Position numbers and translations under genes: made by a program | Shown: one piece after another, positions 19,031-26,997 of the stretch | Layout: every line of letters begins with the position of its first letter | How positions within the stretch are numbered: position 1 is the first letter of the stretch | Assembly: GCF_000417875.1 (NCBI RefSeq) | Contig: NW_006920887.1 | Location: forward strand, 149,489 to 183,063 | Origin: Pseudozyma flocculosa PF-1 | Lineage: Eukaryota; Basidiomycota; Ustilaginomycetes; Ustilaginales; Ustilaginaceae | Length of the DNA: 33,575 bases | Direction of reading: 5' to 3' | Notes under the pieces: generated by a model | What the model was told of the DNA's origin: nothing | Database searches by the model: none | The model's input: only the letters and a program-made list of their open reading frames with translations

Positions 19031-19948
19031 CAGGCAGGGCGTGTGTTGGTTGGCCTGGCCGCAATTTTTTCTGGCGGGCGCCCGGCCTTGGGATCTGGGA
19101 CCTGGGCCCTGGGCCCTGGGCCCGTCTGCCTGCCGGCCAACGGGACAAGCCATGGCGGTACGGCGGCTCTCTGTGGTCTGGGGCAGGCTTCCCCGAGAGA
19201 CGCGCGCCGCGCGCTCCACAGGCAGAGGCAGCCGGGACTGGCAGGCCAGGCCCGGCGAGCGAGGTTCAGGTGTTGCTCTCGCGCTCCGCGTTGCCCCTGG
19301 CCCTGGCCTGGCCCTGGCCGCCTGCGGGTGGAATTCGAGATTCGGATTTGGAGCTCGGTCACGTCCATCTCGAGCCTCGGCCATCGAGGCCGGCACAGCG
19401 CGACCCAGCTGCAAGGAGCAAAGGGCCCCACGTCCAAAGCCCCGATCGGCTTTGCTTGCTTGCTCGCGGCGGCCGCGTATGTAGCAGAAGATCAGAGTGG
19501 CGAGGCTGCTGCGCCCAGGGCAACCTCCTCGGGCCGCTTCTCGGGCAATCGGCGACGCCACTCGATCTGCCCTTCGCCCGCCATTCGCCCGCCATATCTG
19601 GACCAAGACGTCGAATCCTGTGCCACGAGCGCCACGATCCTCGCGAGGCGCATTATATTGACTTCGTCCGAAGCTCGGGGACAAGAAACCTTGTGCCGTA
19701 CAAAGGTAAGATCGTGCCGAATCCCCGACCGCGAGGCCATCTCGTCCACGCGTGGGTTCGGGCGTGGCATGCCAGGCCCGGTCTCGCGTCACACACCGAC
19801 CCCGTTCTCGCCTCAACAGGTGCGATCAAATCGTCGCAGATGCTCGCCGACCACAAAGCACATCACGGGCGTCGTTGAGCAGGCCGCATCCTAATCCGTA
19901 TGCATGCTAACATCGCTACCCAGCGCCTTGGCCGCGCACGCAGCGACC

Positions 19949-21739
19949 TCAAAGCTCGTCGTGGCCCGACTGCTGCTGCTGCCCCTCCTCCTCCTCCTTG
20001 GTCCGCTCAGCAACGCGCTTCTCGAGCTCCCCGACCATCCTGCGCACCTGCTCAATCTTTTCGTCGCTGATGCTCTCGTCCTCGACGCCATTGGCCCGCG
20101 CCTTTTCCATCATCGCCAGGTCAGTCTCGAGGTGCGACAGCAGAAACTCTTCGCCCCGCACAGCCACCTTGCGCGCCTCTTCCGGGTCCTTTTCCATGAG
20201 CTCCTTTGCCGCCGCCGCCGCCTTGTCAAACTGGTCGGCGTACTGCGACGACCAGTCGACCTTTTGGCCGTCGAGCCACTTGGTCAGCTGCTCGCGCAGC
20301 GACGCCCGCTCCGCCTCAGACGGCGCCTCGCGGTGCGAAGAGACGCGGTACGAGTGCTCCTTGGGGTCCTCGGACGACGACGAGCGGTACGACGCCTCAG
20401 TGTCCTCGGTCGTCTTGCCGTCCTCGTCGGTGACGGACGAGTACGAAGACGACGAGGACCACGACGAGGAGCTGTGCCTCTCGCTACCTTCGCTGTCCGA
20501 ATGACCGCGGTGCGATGAAGACGAGGACCCGGCAGGCGCGCTGTCGGCGTACTCGGCGCCCGCATCGCTGCTGGACGAATCGAGCACCTTCTGCTTGACC
20601 GACTCATAGGCGCTACCGGCGGCCTCGGCGGCTCGCCCTGCCTCGTCCTTGGTGCGCTGAGCCGCTTTGCCCAGCATCGCGGCGATCTCGTCGAGCTTCT
20701 CCTTGCGCTCCTTGGAGTCCGGCTCGTTTTCGGCGCGCCACTCATACTGCGCTCCTCGGGGCAGCTTTTCCTCTCCTACATCGCCGGCGCTGCCCTTCTG
20801 CTGCTTTTTCTTCCTGTCCGCATCCGCCTTCTTCTTGGCGGCATCCTTGGCCTTGGCCTTGACCTTGGCCGTCGCCTTTGCTGTCGCCTTCTTGGCCGCG
20901 CCCGAGGGCTTCTTGCTGGCAGCCTCGGGGACGTTGTCGAGAAGCCACCTGTGCAGCTCGTGGTACTTGAGCGGGCCGTCATACCTCTTGGGCTTGGACT
21001 CGAGCAGGCTGGATCCTTCGGCGCGGCTTGGGACGACGAGGAGCACGGGAAGCTCCCCCTCGTCGATGCTGACGCCCAGATGCGCCCTCGAAGCCGCTCG
21101 TGCGGCGGGCTGGTCGCCGCGGAGGAAGGCGAACGAGATTGATGTGCGGAAGTCGAGCGCAAGCGACTTGTAGAGCGCGGACGAGGTGGGCTTGGTCGAG
21201 AAGAGGAGCACCTTTGGCCTGTCGGGCTCCTTTTCGCAGTATGACTGGAGCTCCTCGGCCCTCAGCTTCTTTGCGCCCATGGGGAGCGTATCGACGAGGT
21301 GAGCGGCGATGTCCTTTGCGGTGCGCGGGCCCTGGTAGTCGCGGGGCAGCCGCTTTTTCGTGGGCGGGAAGACCTTGAGCGTGGGGAAGCCCTGGATGCC
21401 GTACTGGCCGCACAGGGGCTTGTTCTTGTCATCGTCGCAGTCGATGTTGGCGAGCTTGACGACGCCGTCGAGCTGCTTGGCCGCCTTTTCGTACTCTGGG
21501 ACGAGGCGCTGGCAGTGTCCGCACCAGGGTGCGGTGAAGGCGACCATGGTGGGCTTCTCGATGTCGAGCACCTCTCGCTTAAAGTTGGAGCCGGTGAGCA
21601 TCGTGACCTTGGTGTTGGGGCTGAAGAGGGCGGCATCGGTGAGGGCGGGGAGGGTGGCGAGGCAAAGCAGCACCAGCGAGAGCGATAGGCGCACGAGCGC
21701 ACCCGGCCTTGGCGGGCTGGGACGAGAGTAGCTCGCCAT
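19949..21739 (-). CDS. ER protein disulfide isomerase-like protein with one thioredoxin domain and HDEL
   Basis: One exon encodes 596 residues. A signal peptide is clear at 1-36 (LVRLSLSLVLLCLATLPALTDA). The thioredoxin domain (about 37-150) carries the active site WCGHC (Cys73 and Cys76) and the cis-Pro loop GFPT (Pro119). A second, cysteine-poor thioredoxin-like fold may follow (about 155-275). The rest is a Lys/Ala tract, a long Ser/Asp/Glu-rich region and a charged helical C-terminus ending GHDEL, the ER-retrieval signal. It resembles the Mpd1/P5 class more than classical PDI, which has two CGHC domains, and should form or rearrange disulfides in the ER lumen. The ATG at 21739 was chosen because it directly precedes the signal peptide and has an ideal context (GCCACCATGG); the frame extends further upstream but without ATG. 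It is divergent from the PPR-like gene. Confidence 0.9.
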   Translation of the reverse strand: MASYSRPSPPRPGALVRLSLSLVLLCLATLPALTDAALFSPNTKVTMLTGSNFKREVLDIEKPTMVAFTAPWCGHCQRLVPEYEKAAKQLDGVVKLANIDCDDDKNKPLCGQYGIQGFPTLKVFPPTKKRLPRDYQGPRTAKDIAAHLVDTLPMGAKKLRAEELQSYCEKEPDRPKVLLFSTKPTSSALYKSLALDFRTSISFAFLRGDQPAARAASRAHLGVSIDEGELPVLLVVPSRAEGSSLLESKPKRYDGPLKYHELHRWLLDNVPEAASKKPSGAAKKATAKATAKVKAKAKDAAKKKADADRKKKQQKGSAGDVGEEKLPRGAQYEWRAENEPDSKERKEKLDEIAAMLGKAAQRTKDEAGRAAEAAGSAYESVKQKVLDSSSSDAGAEYADSAPAGSSSSSHRGHSDSEGSERHSSSSWSSSSSYSSVTDEDGKTTEDTEASYRSSSSEDPKEHSYRVSSHREAPSEAERASLREQLTKWLDGQKVDWSSQYADQFDKAAAAAKELMEKDPEEARKVAVRGEEFLLSHLETDLAMMEKARANGVEDESISDEKIEQVRRMVGELEKRVAERTKEEEEGQQQQSGHDEL

Positions 21740-21771
21740 GGTGGCGGTGGCGTTGGCGGTGGCGGTGGCGA
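21740..21771 (-). repeat. GCCACC hexamer repeat abutting the PDI-like start codon
   Basis: About five copies of (C)GCCAC, one imperfect, end exactly at the ATG, so the last repeat unit supplies the ideal GCCACCATGG initiation context. Confidence 0.75.
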
Positions 21772-21990
21772 TGAAAAGTGAACCCGAGGTCTCGAAGAGG
21801 GAAGGGTGTCCGATGCGGGGCTCTCGGTCAGGGTGTTCGGAGAGAGGGAGAAAGGCGCCAAGTGGGCAGGCACGAGGTTTAAATGCAGTGTGACACACTG
21901 GTGGTCAGCAGGCGAAGAAGCTGAGGTACGGTGGGGGTTGATGGCCCGCGAGGGTCAATTGACGAGGGAATCGAGAAGGTCTACGAAGGG

Positions 21991-22000
21991 CCTGGCCAGG
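21991..22000. promoter_or_regulatory. CCTGGCCAGG palindrome, copy 4
   Basis: Perfect copy in the divergent promoter between the PDI-like and PPR-like genes, followed by C as in copy 1. A one-base-shorter version (CTGGCCAGG) lies near 22066. Confidence 0.4.
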
Positions 22001-22497
22001 CTCTGCCATGCATCCAACGACCTCTGGGCCGCTGCAAGCTGTCGTGGCAGCTGGCTGGCAGGTGTGCTGGCCAGGTCGAGGGGGCGAGACGGGCCGTGCG
22101 TGTGCAGGCGTGGGTGCCGGTGCCGGTGCGGGTGCGTTTGCTGGCAGCGGCACAGTCACGGAAACCGGGCATGGCTCGCCCTCGTCGGGTTTCGGATTTG
22201 GCAGATTGGGGCCCAAGGGCGCACTTTGGAAGAAGCCGGCAGGCAGGCCGAGGTTTCGGAGGTGGGCTAGGCAGGCTGCTTTCCTCTTTGTTTCGGCCTC
22301 GGGCGCTACTCTGCCGTCGGCCACCATCTTTCCAGTCGTCCGCTACCCTGCAAGCGCCACCTTTTTCCGCCCAGAGAGCATGGCAACGTCCACCTGAGCC
22401 AGAACCCTGCAATCTCACCCCGGCTCGCCTCTCGTCAACTGCGCCGGTCGACCGTCCAAGGTCCCACTCACGATTCGAGTGCAGCGCCGGTGAAGCG

Positions 22498-25497
22498 ATG
22501 CGTGCGGCGGCTCGTTCGGCGCGCGATGTCTGCAGAGGCTCGTCGCCCTGGCCAACGGGATTGTCGCCAAGCCCTCGGCCTGCGGTCCGCCCGATCGTCT
22601 CGCCGCTCACGCCCACGGTCGGCCAGTCCTGCGATGCTGACCGCGTCGGTGGGGCCGAGGCGGGCCTAGTGGGACGTAGCCGGCGCTTTGCCACGGCAGC
22701 GACCACGTCTCCCTTTGCTCTGCATCGTCCAGAGAGCTCGTGGTCCATGATCTCCTCGCCTTACTCGACACGCCATCCCGCCGGTCCACTTCCGGGCTCC
22801 AACAACGAGCTCGATCCAAGAGGCGTCGACTACTCGCTCTTCGAAAAAGTCGAGGCGCCGTCGTACAAGACAGAACCACAAGCCCAAGTCACTGTCGCCG
22901 ACAAGCAGAGGCGCGGCAGGCCCGTCGCTAGCATCCGCCTCTCAACCCGCGATCTCACCCCGGAAGCCGCCCTGCTGCGCCGCCTCATCCGCCAGCGCGA
23001 GTTTCAATCGGCCGCCCAGGTCCTCGGCGAGCTCCGCATGCTCGAAACGCCCATGGACCAGCACATCCCCGAGTACCTCGCTGCAGCGATCTGGTCGGTG
23101 CGCAACGCTCGCCGCAACGAGGCACTCCAGTGGATGGCCATATCGCCTGCATTGCGCGTCGCCACGAGCCGCCACAAGCCCCTCAAGCCTTATTTCCGCA
23201 AGCAGAACGAGCAAAACTCCTTCAAGTTCCGCAAGCTCTTCGCGCTCCTCCTCGACACCGCCGGCGACGACCTCGAGATGCTGCAAAAGGCATCTCTGCT
23301 GGCAGCCAGGAAGGGATACTGGGACGTGCTCTACATGACCCTCGCTCAGATCTTCCGGTACGGTCTTGGCGTCCCCTCGACGTCAGACCAAGGCTCCAAG
23401 TCGAGGCAGGCCTGGACGCTCTTCCAGGGCCTGGTGGAACGCGTTAGCAGGGACAGCGCATCAAAGATCTCGGTCGAGACCCTCCAGCAGCGCACTGCGC
23501 TGACGTCCCTCTACCGACAGAGCGTGCGGACGTTGGTCCTTTCCGGCAGGCTCGAAGACGCCGCCTTTTGGATCGAAAGGCCGCTCGAGCCCGGCGGCCT
23601 CGACGAAGCACAGTGCGAGCTGCTCCGAATCGATCAGTTCACTTATGCCTTGGCACTGACGCGGCTGCTCGAGGCAGGACCGCCGTTTGATCAGCTGGCC
23701 ATGCGAATCGATGAGTTGGCGTCCAAAGGCCAAAGCCAAAATCTGCCCAGCCTCGAGTGGCTGCGTGGTTTGGATGCCCGGCCTCGTGCAGAGCCGATCG
23801 ACGAAACGCAAGGAGAGCATGAGCGGGGCACCTTGAACCCCTCGCTCGAGACGCAGTTATCGTTCCTCATCAATACCGGCGAACTGGTACAGGCAAGAGC
23901 ATATCTGCTTGCCTGTCTCGATGGTCTGCAATCCCCCGGAGAGTCACCGGACGAGCAAGACGTCAATGGCATCAGACAGTGTCCCGTTCGGCTTCCGAGC
24001 GCATCCGCCCTGGCCAACTTCCAGCAAGCCGTTGTGGACATGGGATCCGTCGTCATCCTCCCCAGCCTGCTCGAGGATGGAGGCGATGAGAGTTCAAGGC
24101 TTGCCGAACCGACGGTGGTCGAAGCGTCCGAGTTCCTCCGGCCGGTCCAGGAGGCGATTTCGGAATGCCCGACGGGCACTGGTCTCTGGGAGACGGCGCA
24201 GCTGCTCGGCCTGGTGCGTCGAGGCATGTGGGAAGCGGCGCTCAGCTTCTTTGCAGGGCCATCCGGCTTCCGCCTCCCGGCCGGCGGCATCACGGACGAG
24301 CTCATCGCGCTGGCCACGGGAGGCAGCGCCGAGGCGGCGGCTCAGCGATGGCGTTCGGATGGGACAGCCTCGGCGTCGACCAAAAATTCGCCGTGGCCCG
24401 GCACTCACGCCATCAACCTGGCCATCCGGGCACTCGTGGGCGCATGCCTGCAGGCGCGCGATTTCGGTCGCCTCGAAAAAGTCTATGCAGCGTGGAAGGA
24501 GGGAAGTCTACCGCCGAGCACTGTTCCCGTAGCCCACGAGGCGGCGGCGGCGCCAACGTCAACGTCCACAGCCACCAGGGCTGATAGCGGGCTCCCAGCC
24601 TCGATCTCTGCACCGGGCGACGTCTCGGGCGACAGTTCGGCACGAGACCGGGACACAGCCCTTCTGCAAAACATCGCGGCGCACGTCGGTCAGCTGCGCT
24701 TCCAACACTGGACGCCGGGCCACCGTCCAGACTCTTTCACCTTCGACCCGTTCCTGCGCGCCTTCGCGCTGCGGCACATGACCGTCCAAGAACCAAGCCA
24801 TGGGCCGGCGCCTGCCTCTCAGGTTGGGCGATCGATTCCGCGACCGCCACGTCGATCGCGCATACCGTGGGGCAGCGGCGAACGGGCGCTGGCGGTGGTG
24901 AGGGACATGACGACGCAGTTTGGCGTCCAGCCCTCGGTGGCGAGCTGGACGATCGTGCTCGAGTCGATGGCGCGCGAGGGCATCGACAAGTGGCAGCAGC
25001 CGACCGAGAGACTGGCCAATGCCATGGGCATCAGGACGCGCCGCGGCGAGGACGGTAAGCTCGGCGTCGCGGCTGACGGCGCGGTCCTCGCTGGCCTGCC
25101 CGCGGCGACGCTCGAGACGTACACGGCGCTGCTGCGCGCGATGCTTCGCGTCCCACGGAAGAACCTGCGGCAGCCGCTGCTGCACCAGGCGACGCTGGTG
25201 CGCGACGACCTGCTGAGCCGCATCGAGCTGCCGCAGGACATCGAGGAGGCCAGGCGGAGCCTTTCGGAAGCCGTCCGCGACGAGAGCGGCGGACACGACG
25301 ACGACGACGACGGGCAGGAGACGGGCGCCTTCGTATCCAAGCTGCTCGATGGCATCGTCACGAAACGCGGCAATGCCGTCGACGACGGGAGGAAAGGGTG
25401 GCCGCTGCGCCAGCTGCTCGACAACCGGAGGACGATTGAGGTGCTGCGCGACGTGTACCTCGCCGAGGTGGAAGCCGAGCCGTCGGTGCTCCCATGA
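22498..25497 (+). CDS. Probable mitochondrial PPR-like helical-repeat protein
   Basis: An intronless frame of 999 residues from ATG 22498. The first about 70 residues are rich in Arg, Ala, Ser and Pro with few acids (MRAAARSARDVCRG, then RSRRFATAATTSPF), typical of a mitochondrial presequence with an R-x-F-type cleavage site near 63. The body is helical: paired segments such as LLRRLIRQREFQSAAQVLGELRML and a PPR-like unit near 797-830 (ALAVVRDMTTQFGVQPS, then WTIVLESMAREG). Fungal proteins of this type bind organelle RNA for processing or translation, but I cannot name a specific orthologue. A short acidic tract (DDDDD) lies near 937. ATGs at 22168 and 22747 are in-frame alternatives; 22498 fits the presequence best. 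It converges on the methyltransferase gene with 150 bp between stop codons. Confidence 0.7.
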   Translation: MRAAARSARDVCRGSSPWPTGLSPSPRPAVRPIVSPLTPTVGQSCDADRVGGAEAGLVGRSRRFATAATTSPFALHRPESSWSMISSPYSTRHPAGPLPGSNNELDPRGVDYSLFEKVEAPSYKTEPQAQVTVADKQRRGRPVASIRLSTRDLTPEAALLRRLIRQREFQSAAQVLGELRMLETPMDQHIPEYLAAAIWSVRNARRNEALQWMAISPALRVATSRHKPLKPYFRKQNEQNSFKFRKLFALLLDTAGDDLEMLQKASLLAARKGYWDVLYMTLAQIFRYGLGVPSTSDQGSKSRQAWTLFQGLVERVSRDSASKISVETLQQRTALTSLYRQSVRTLVLSGRLEDAAFWIERPLEPGGLDEAQCELLRIDQFTYALALTRLLEAGPPFDQLAMRIDELASKGQSQNLPSLEWLRGLDARPRAEPIDETQGEHERGTLNPSLETQLSFLINTGELVQARAYLLACLDGLQSPGESPDEQDVNGIRQCPVRLPSASALANFQQAVVDMGSVVILPSLLEDGGDESSRLAEPTVVEASEFLRPVQEAISECPTGTGLWETAQLLGLVRRGMWEAALSFFAGPSGFRLPAGGITDELIALATGGSAEAAAQRWRSDGTASASTKNSPWPGTHAINLAIRALVGACLQARDFGRLEKVYAAWKEGSLPPSTVPVAHEAAAAPTSTSTATRADSGLPASISAPGDVSGDSSARDRDTALLQNIAAHVGQLRFQHWTPGHRPDSFTFDPFLRAFALRHMTVQEPSHGPAPASQVGRSIPRPPRRSRIPWGSGERALAVVRDMTTQFGVQPSVASWTIVLESMAREGIDKWQQPTERLANAMGIRTRRGEDGKLGVAADGAVLAGLPAATLETYTALLRAMLRVPRKNLRQPLLHQATLVRDDLLSRIELPQDIEEARRSLSEAVRDESGGHDDDDDGQETGAFVSKLLDGIVTKRGNAVDDGRKGWPLRQLLDNRRTIEVLRDVYLAEVEAEPSVLP

Positions 25498-25647
25498 CCT
25501 CCGAGGCACGGGTCCCGCGCTAACTACCGCACGAGGTCCCGATTCGCAGAGTGAGGTTCACGCCTGAATCTCACAGACACATGGATTGTCATCCTTCTCC
25601 TTCTCCATCTAACCACCGTGCAGCTGCCTGCCTGCCTGCATGCCGGC

Positions 25648-26512
25648 TCATTCTCTGGTGCCCGTGGCGACGATAAAGGGGAAGCTCTGCGTCTGTCCGG
25701 ACTCGACGGTCTTGTCGAGCCTGAAGCTCTCAAACACGTCGACGTTGGCGTAGCCGGCTTTGGCGAGGATGTCGCGCATCTCCTGCCGTTCGAGGCCGTG
25801 TCGCTCCACGCCGGCGTGCTTGGGTTCGTGAAGATCGGGATGGTGGAGGTCGGTGCAGAAGAGGGGAGGGGAGGGAGAGGTAAGCCTACGGTCATCGCTC
25901 CGCTGCCAATGAAGCGCAGGCGGGGCACCACCATCACCACCACCACGGCCGCCGCCGCCGACGACGACGACGACGACGACTCACTTTGGCGACGGGATGA
26001 AACGCCTCTGCCTCTTTGCCGGTATTCTCGAAATCGCTGATCCACACCCTGCCGCCGTGGGCGGTACAGGCGTACATGACGTCGACGAGGTGCTGCATGT
26101 GTGGGACGTGGTGCATGACGAGGTGGCTGAGCACCAGCCCAAACCTCTTGCCCTCTAGCACGGGATCCGTCGCATCTTCCAGCAGCTTGACTTTGGCCGT
26201 CACCCTACCGCTCTTCGCGGCGTCGGCGCGGCGGGATTCGAGTTTGTGGTCGAGCATCTCGACCATACCGTGCGAGGTATCGAGTGCCAGGATCGAAGAG
26301 ACGTGGCCGGAGAGCGGGAGGGTGAGGAGACCCGTTCCGCACCCTATCTCGAGCGCGTCGAGCTGGCTCAGCTGCGAAGGCGGGAGGAGCGGCGACGAGA
26401 CGAGGTGGGACAGACAGCGCGACGACGACTCGACGACTTCCGCCTGCGTGTCCCACGTCTGCGCCTCGGTGTTGAAGCGGTCGTTGCCCGACGAGTAGTT
26501 GGTCGACGTCAT
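25648..26512 (-). CDS. Class I SAM-dependent methyltransferase
   Basis: Two exons, complement(25985-26512) and complement(25648-25818), encode 232 residues. Motif I is LEIGCGTGLLTLPLS (about 54-68), the SAM-binding loop. The acidic end of the next strand is ILALDTS (74-80, Asp78). LVLSHLVMHHV (126-136) and GGRVWISDFE (153-162) are motifs IV and VI of small-molecule methyltransferases. Exon 2 begins HAGVERHGLERQEM, so the join reads FHPVAKHAGVERHGL, the usual lid segment of the family. The 166-bp intron has a good donor (GTGAGT) but an AAG acceptor, the only one that keeps this conserved frame. The substrate cannot be told from sequence. Start ATG 26512 is the first in frame and gives a normal N-terminus. 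Confidence 0.85.
25957..25981 (-). repeat. GTC triplet repeat in the methyltransferase intron
   Basis: About eight GTC/GAC triplets start four bases after the 5' splice site, followed by GGC and GGT triplets, so the intron's 5' half is mostly triplet repeat. Confidence 0.75.
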
Positions 26513-26997
26513 ATCCGTGCTGCTCCGTTCGCCTTTCGGGGTCGGCGGCAGATGAGGTGAGGTGAGGTGGTCGGGCAGATGCTCAAGACGGGTTAGGTGG
26601 GGCGGCTGGACGGGCGGGCGGGCGAGGTAGGACAAGCTGGTGGAAACGAGGGAAGAGAGAGGGAGGGCTGTGGCACCCGTCTCCTTGGTGAAAGGTAACG
26701 AAGAGCGGGGAAGTCGGTGCGGAGGCAAGGGTCACACGCCTCGCACGCCCCATGCCTGGCAACCCCACGGCAAACCGGCCCCACGCAGTACCCGCTACCC
26801 GGAGCCTGCCACGTGGCAGCCGGTCGTCAGCCCGCCACTACTGTGGCACGACGTCGATCGCGCATGTACGGCCATGATGGTCACGACAATCTTCATCGTC
26901 TTCTTCCGATCCGCCAGATACACAGAGGCCGAGGATGTACAGTAATTACGAAGCAGCGACCAACTCGACACCGATTCCCGTCCCGCTCGTCCGCCCG
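26513..26997. other. Intergenic region between methyltransferase and MBF genes
   Basis: 485 bp of presumed methyltransferase promoter and MBF 3' flank, both on the - strand. A short GAGGTGAGGTGAGGTGG pentamer repeat (about 26552-26569) lies near the methyltransferase start. No gene is supported. Confidence 0.5.

Larger units (their letters stand above)
18419..19948. other. Long intergenic region between cdk1 and the PDI-like gene
   Basis: About 1.5 kb with no recognised gene. Overlapping open frames of 200-340 codons occur on both strands at once, with Ala/Gly/Pro/Arg-rich translations, so they look like GC-driven stop-poor DNA. It holds three perfect copies of CCTGGCCAGG (18928-19030) and many partial copies of GGCCAGG/CCTGGCC up to about 19320. 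It should contain the cdk1 promoter and the 3' end of the PDI-like transcript. Confidence 0.5.
21740..22497. promoter_or_regulatory. Divergent promoter region of the PDI-like and PPR-like genes
   Basis: This 758-bp stretch separates two start codons facing away from each other. It contains the GCCACC leader repeat of the PDI-like gene, a TTTAAAT (21878-21884) in a suitable place for a TATA-like element, and one perfect CCTGGCCAGG. An in-frame ATG at 22168 could extend the PPR-like protein leftwards; I prefer 22498. Confidence 0.5.

Noticed and set aside
19699..19707. ACAAAGGTA, resembling the smut pheromone response element (ACAAAGGGA)
   Set aside because: One mismatch, a single copy, and not placed in the ubc2 promoter.
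19748..19753. ACGCGT (MCB site for MBF)
   Set aside because: A single site near the 3' end of the PDI-like gene, and another in an intron at 32726; neither is in a promoter of an S-phase gene, and chance occurrence is likely.
18785..19894. Overlapping long open frames on both strands between cdk1 and the PDI-like gene
   Set aside because: Several frames are open at once with low-complexity translations and no domain; they fit GC-rich repeat-bearing intergenic DNA.
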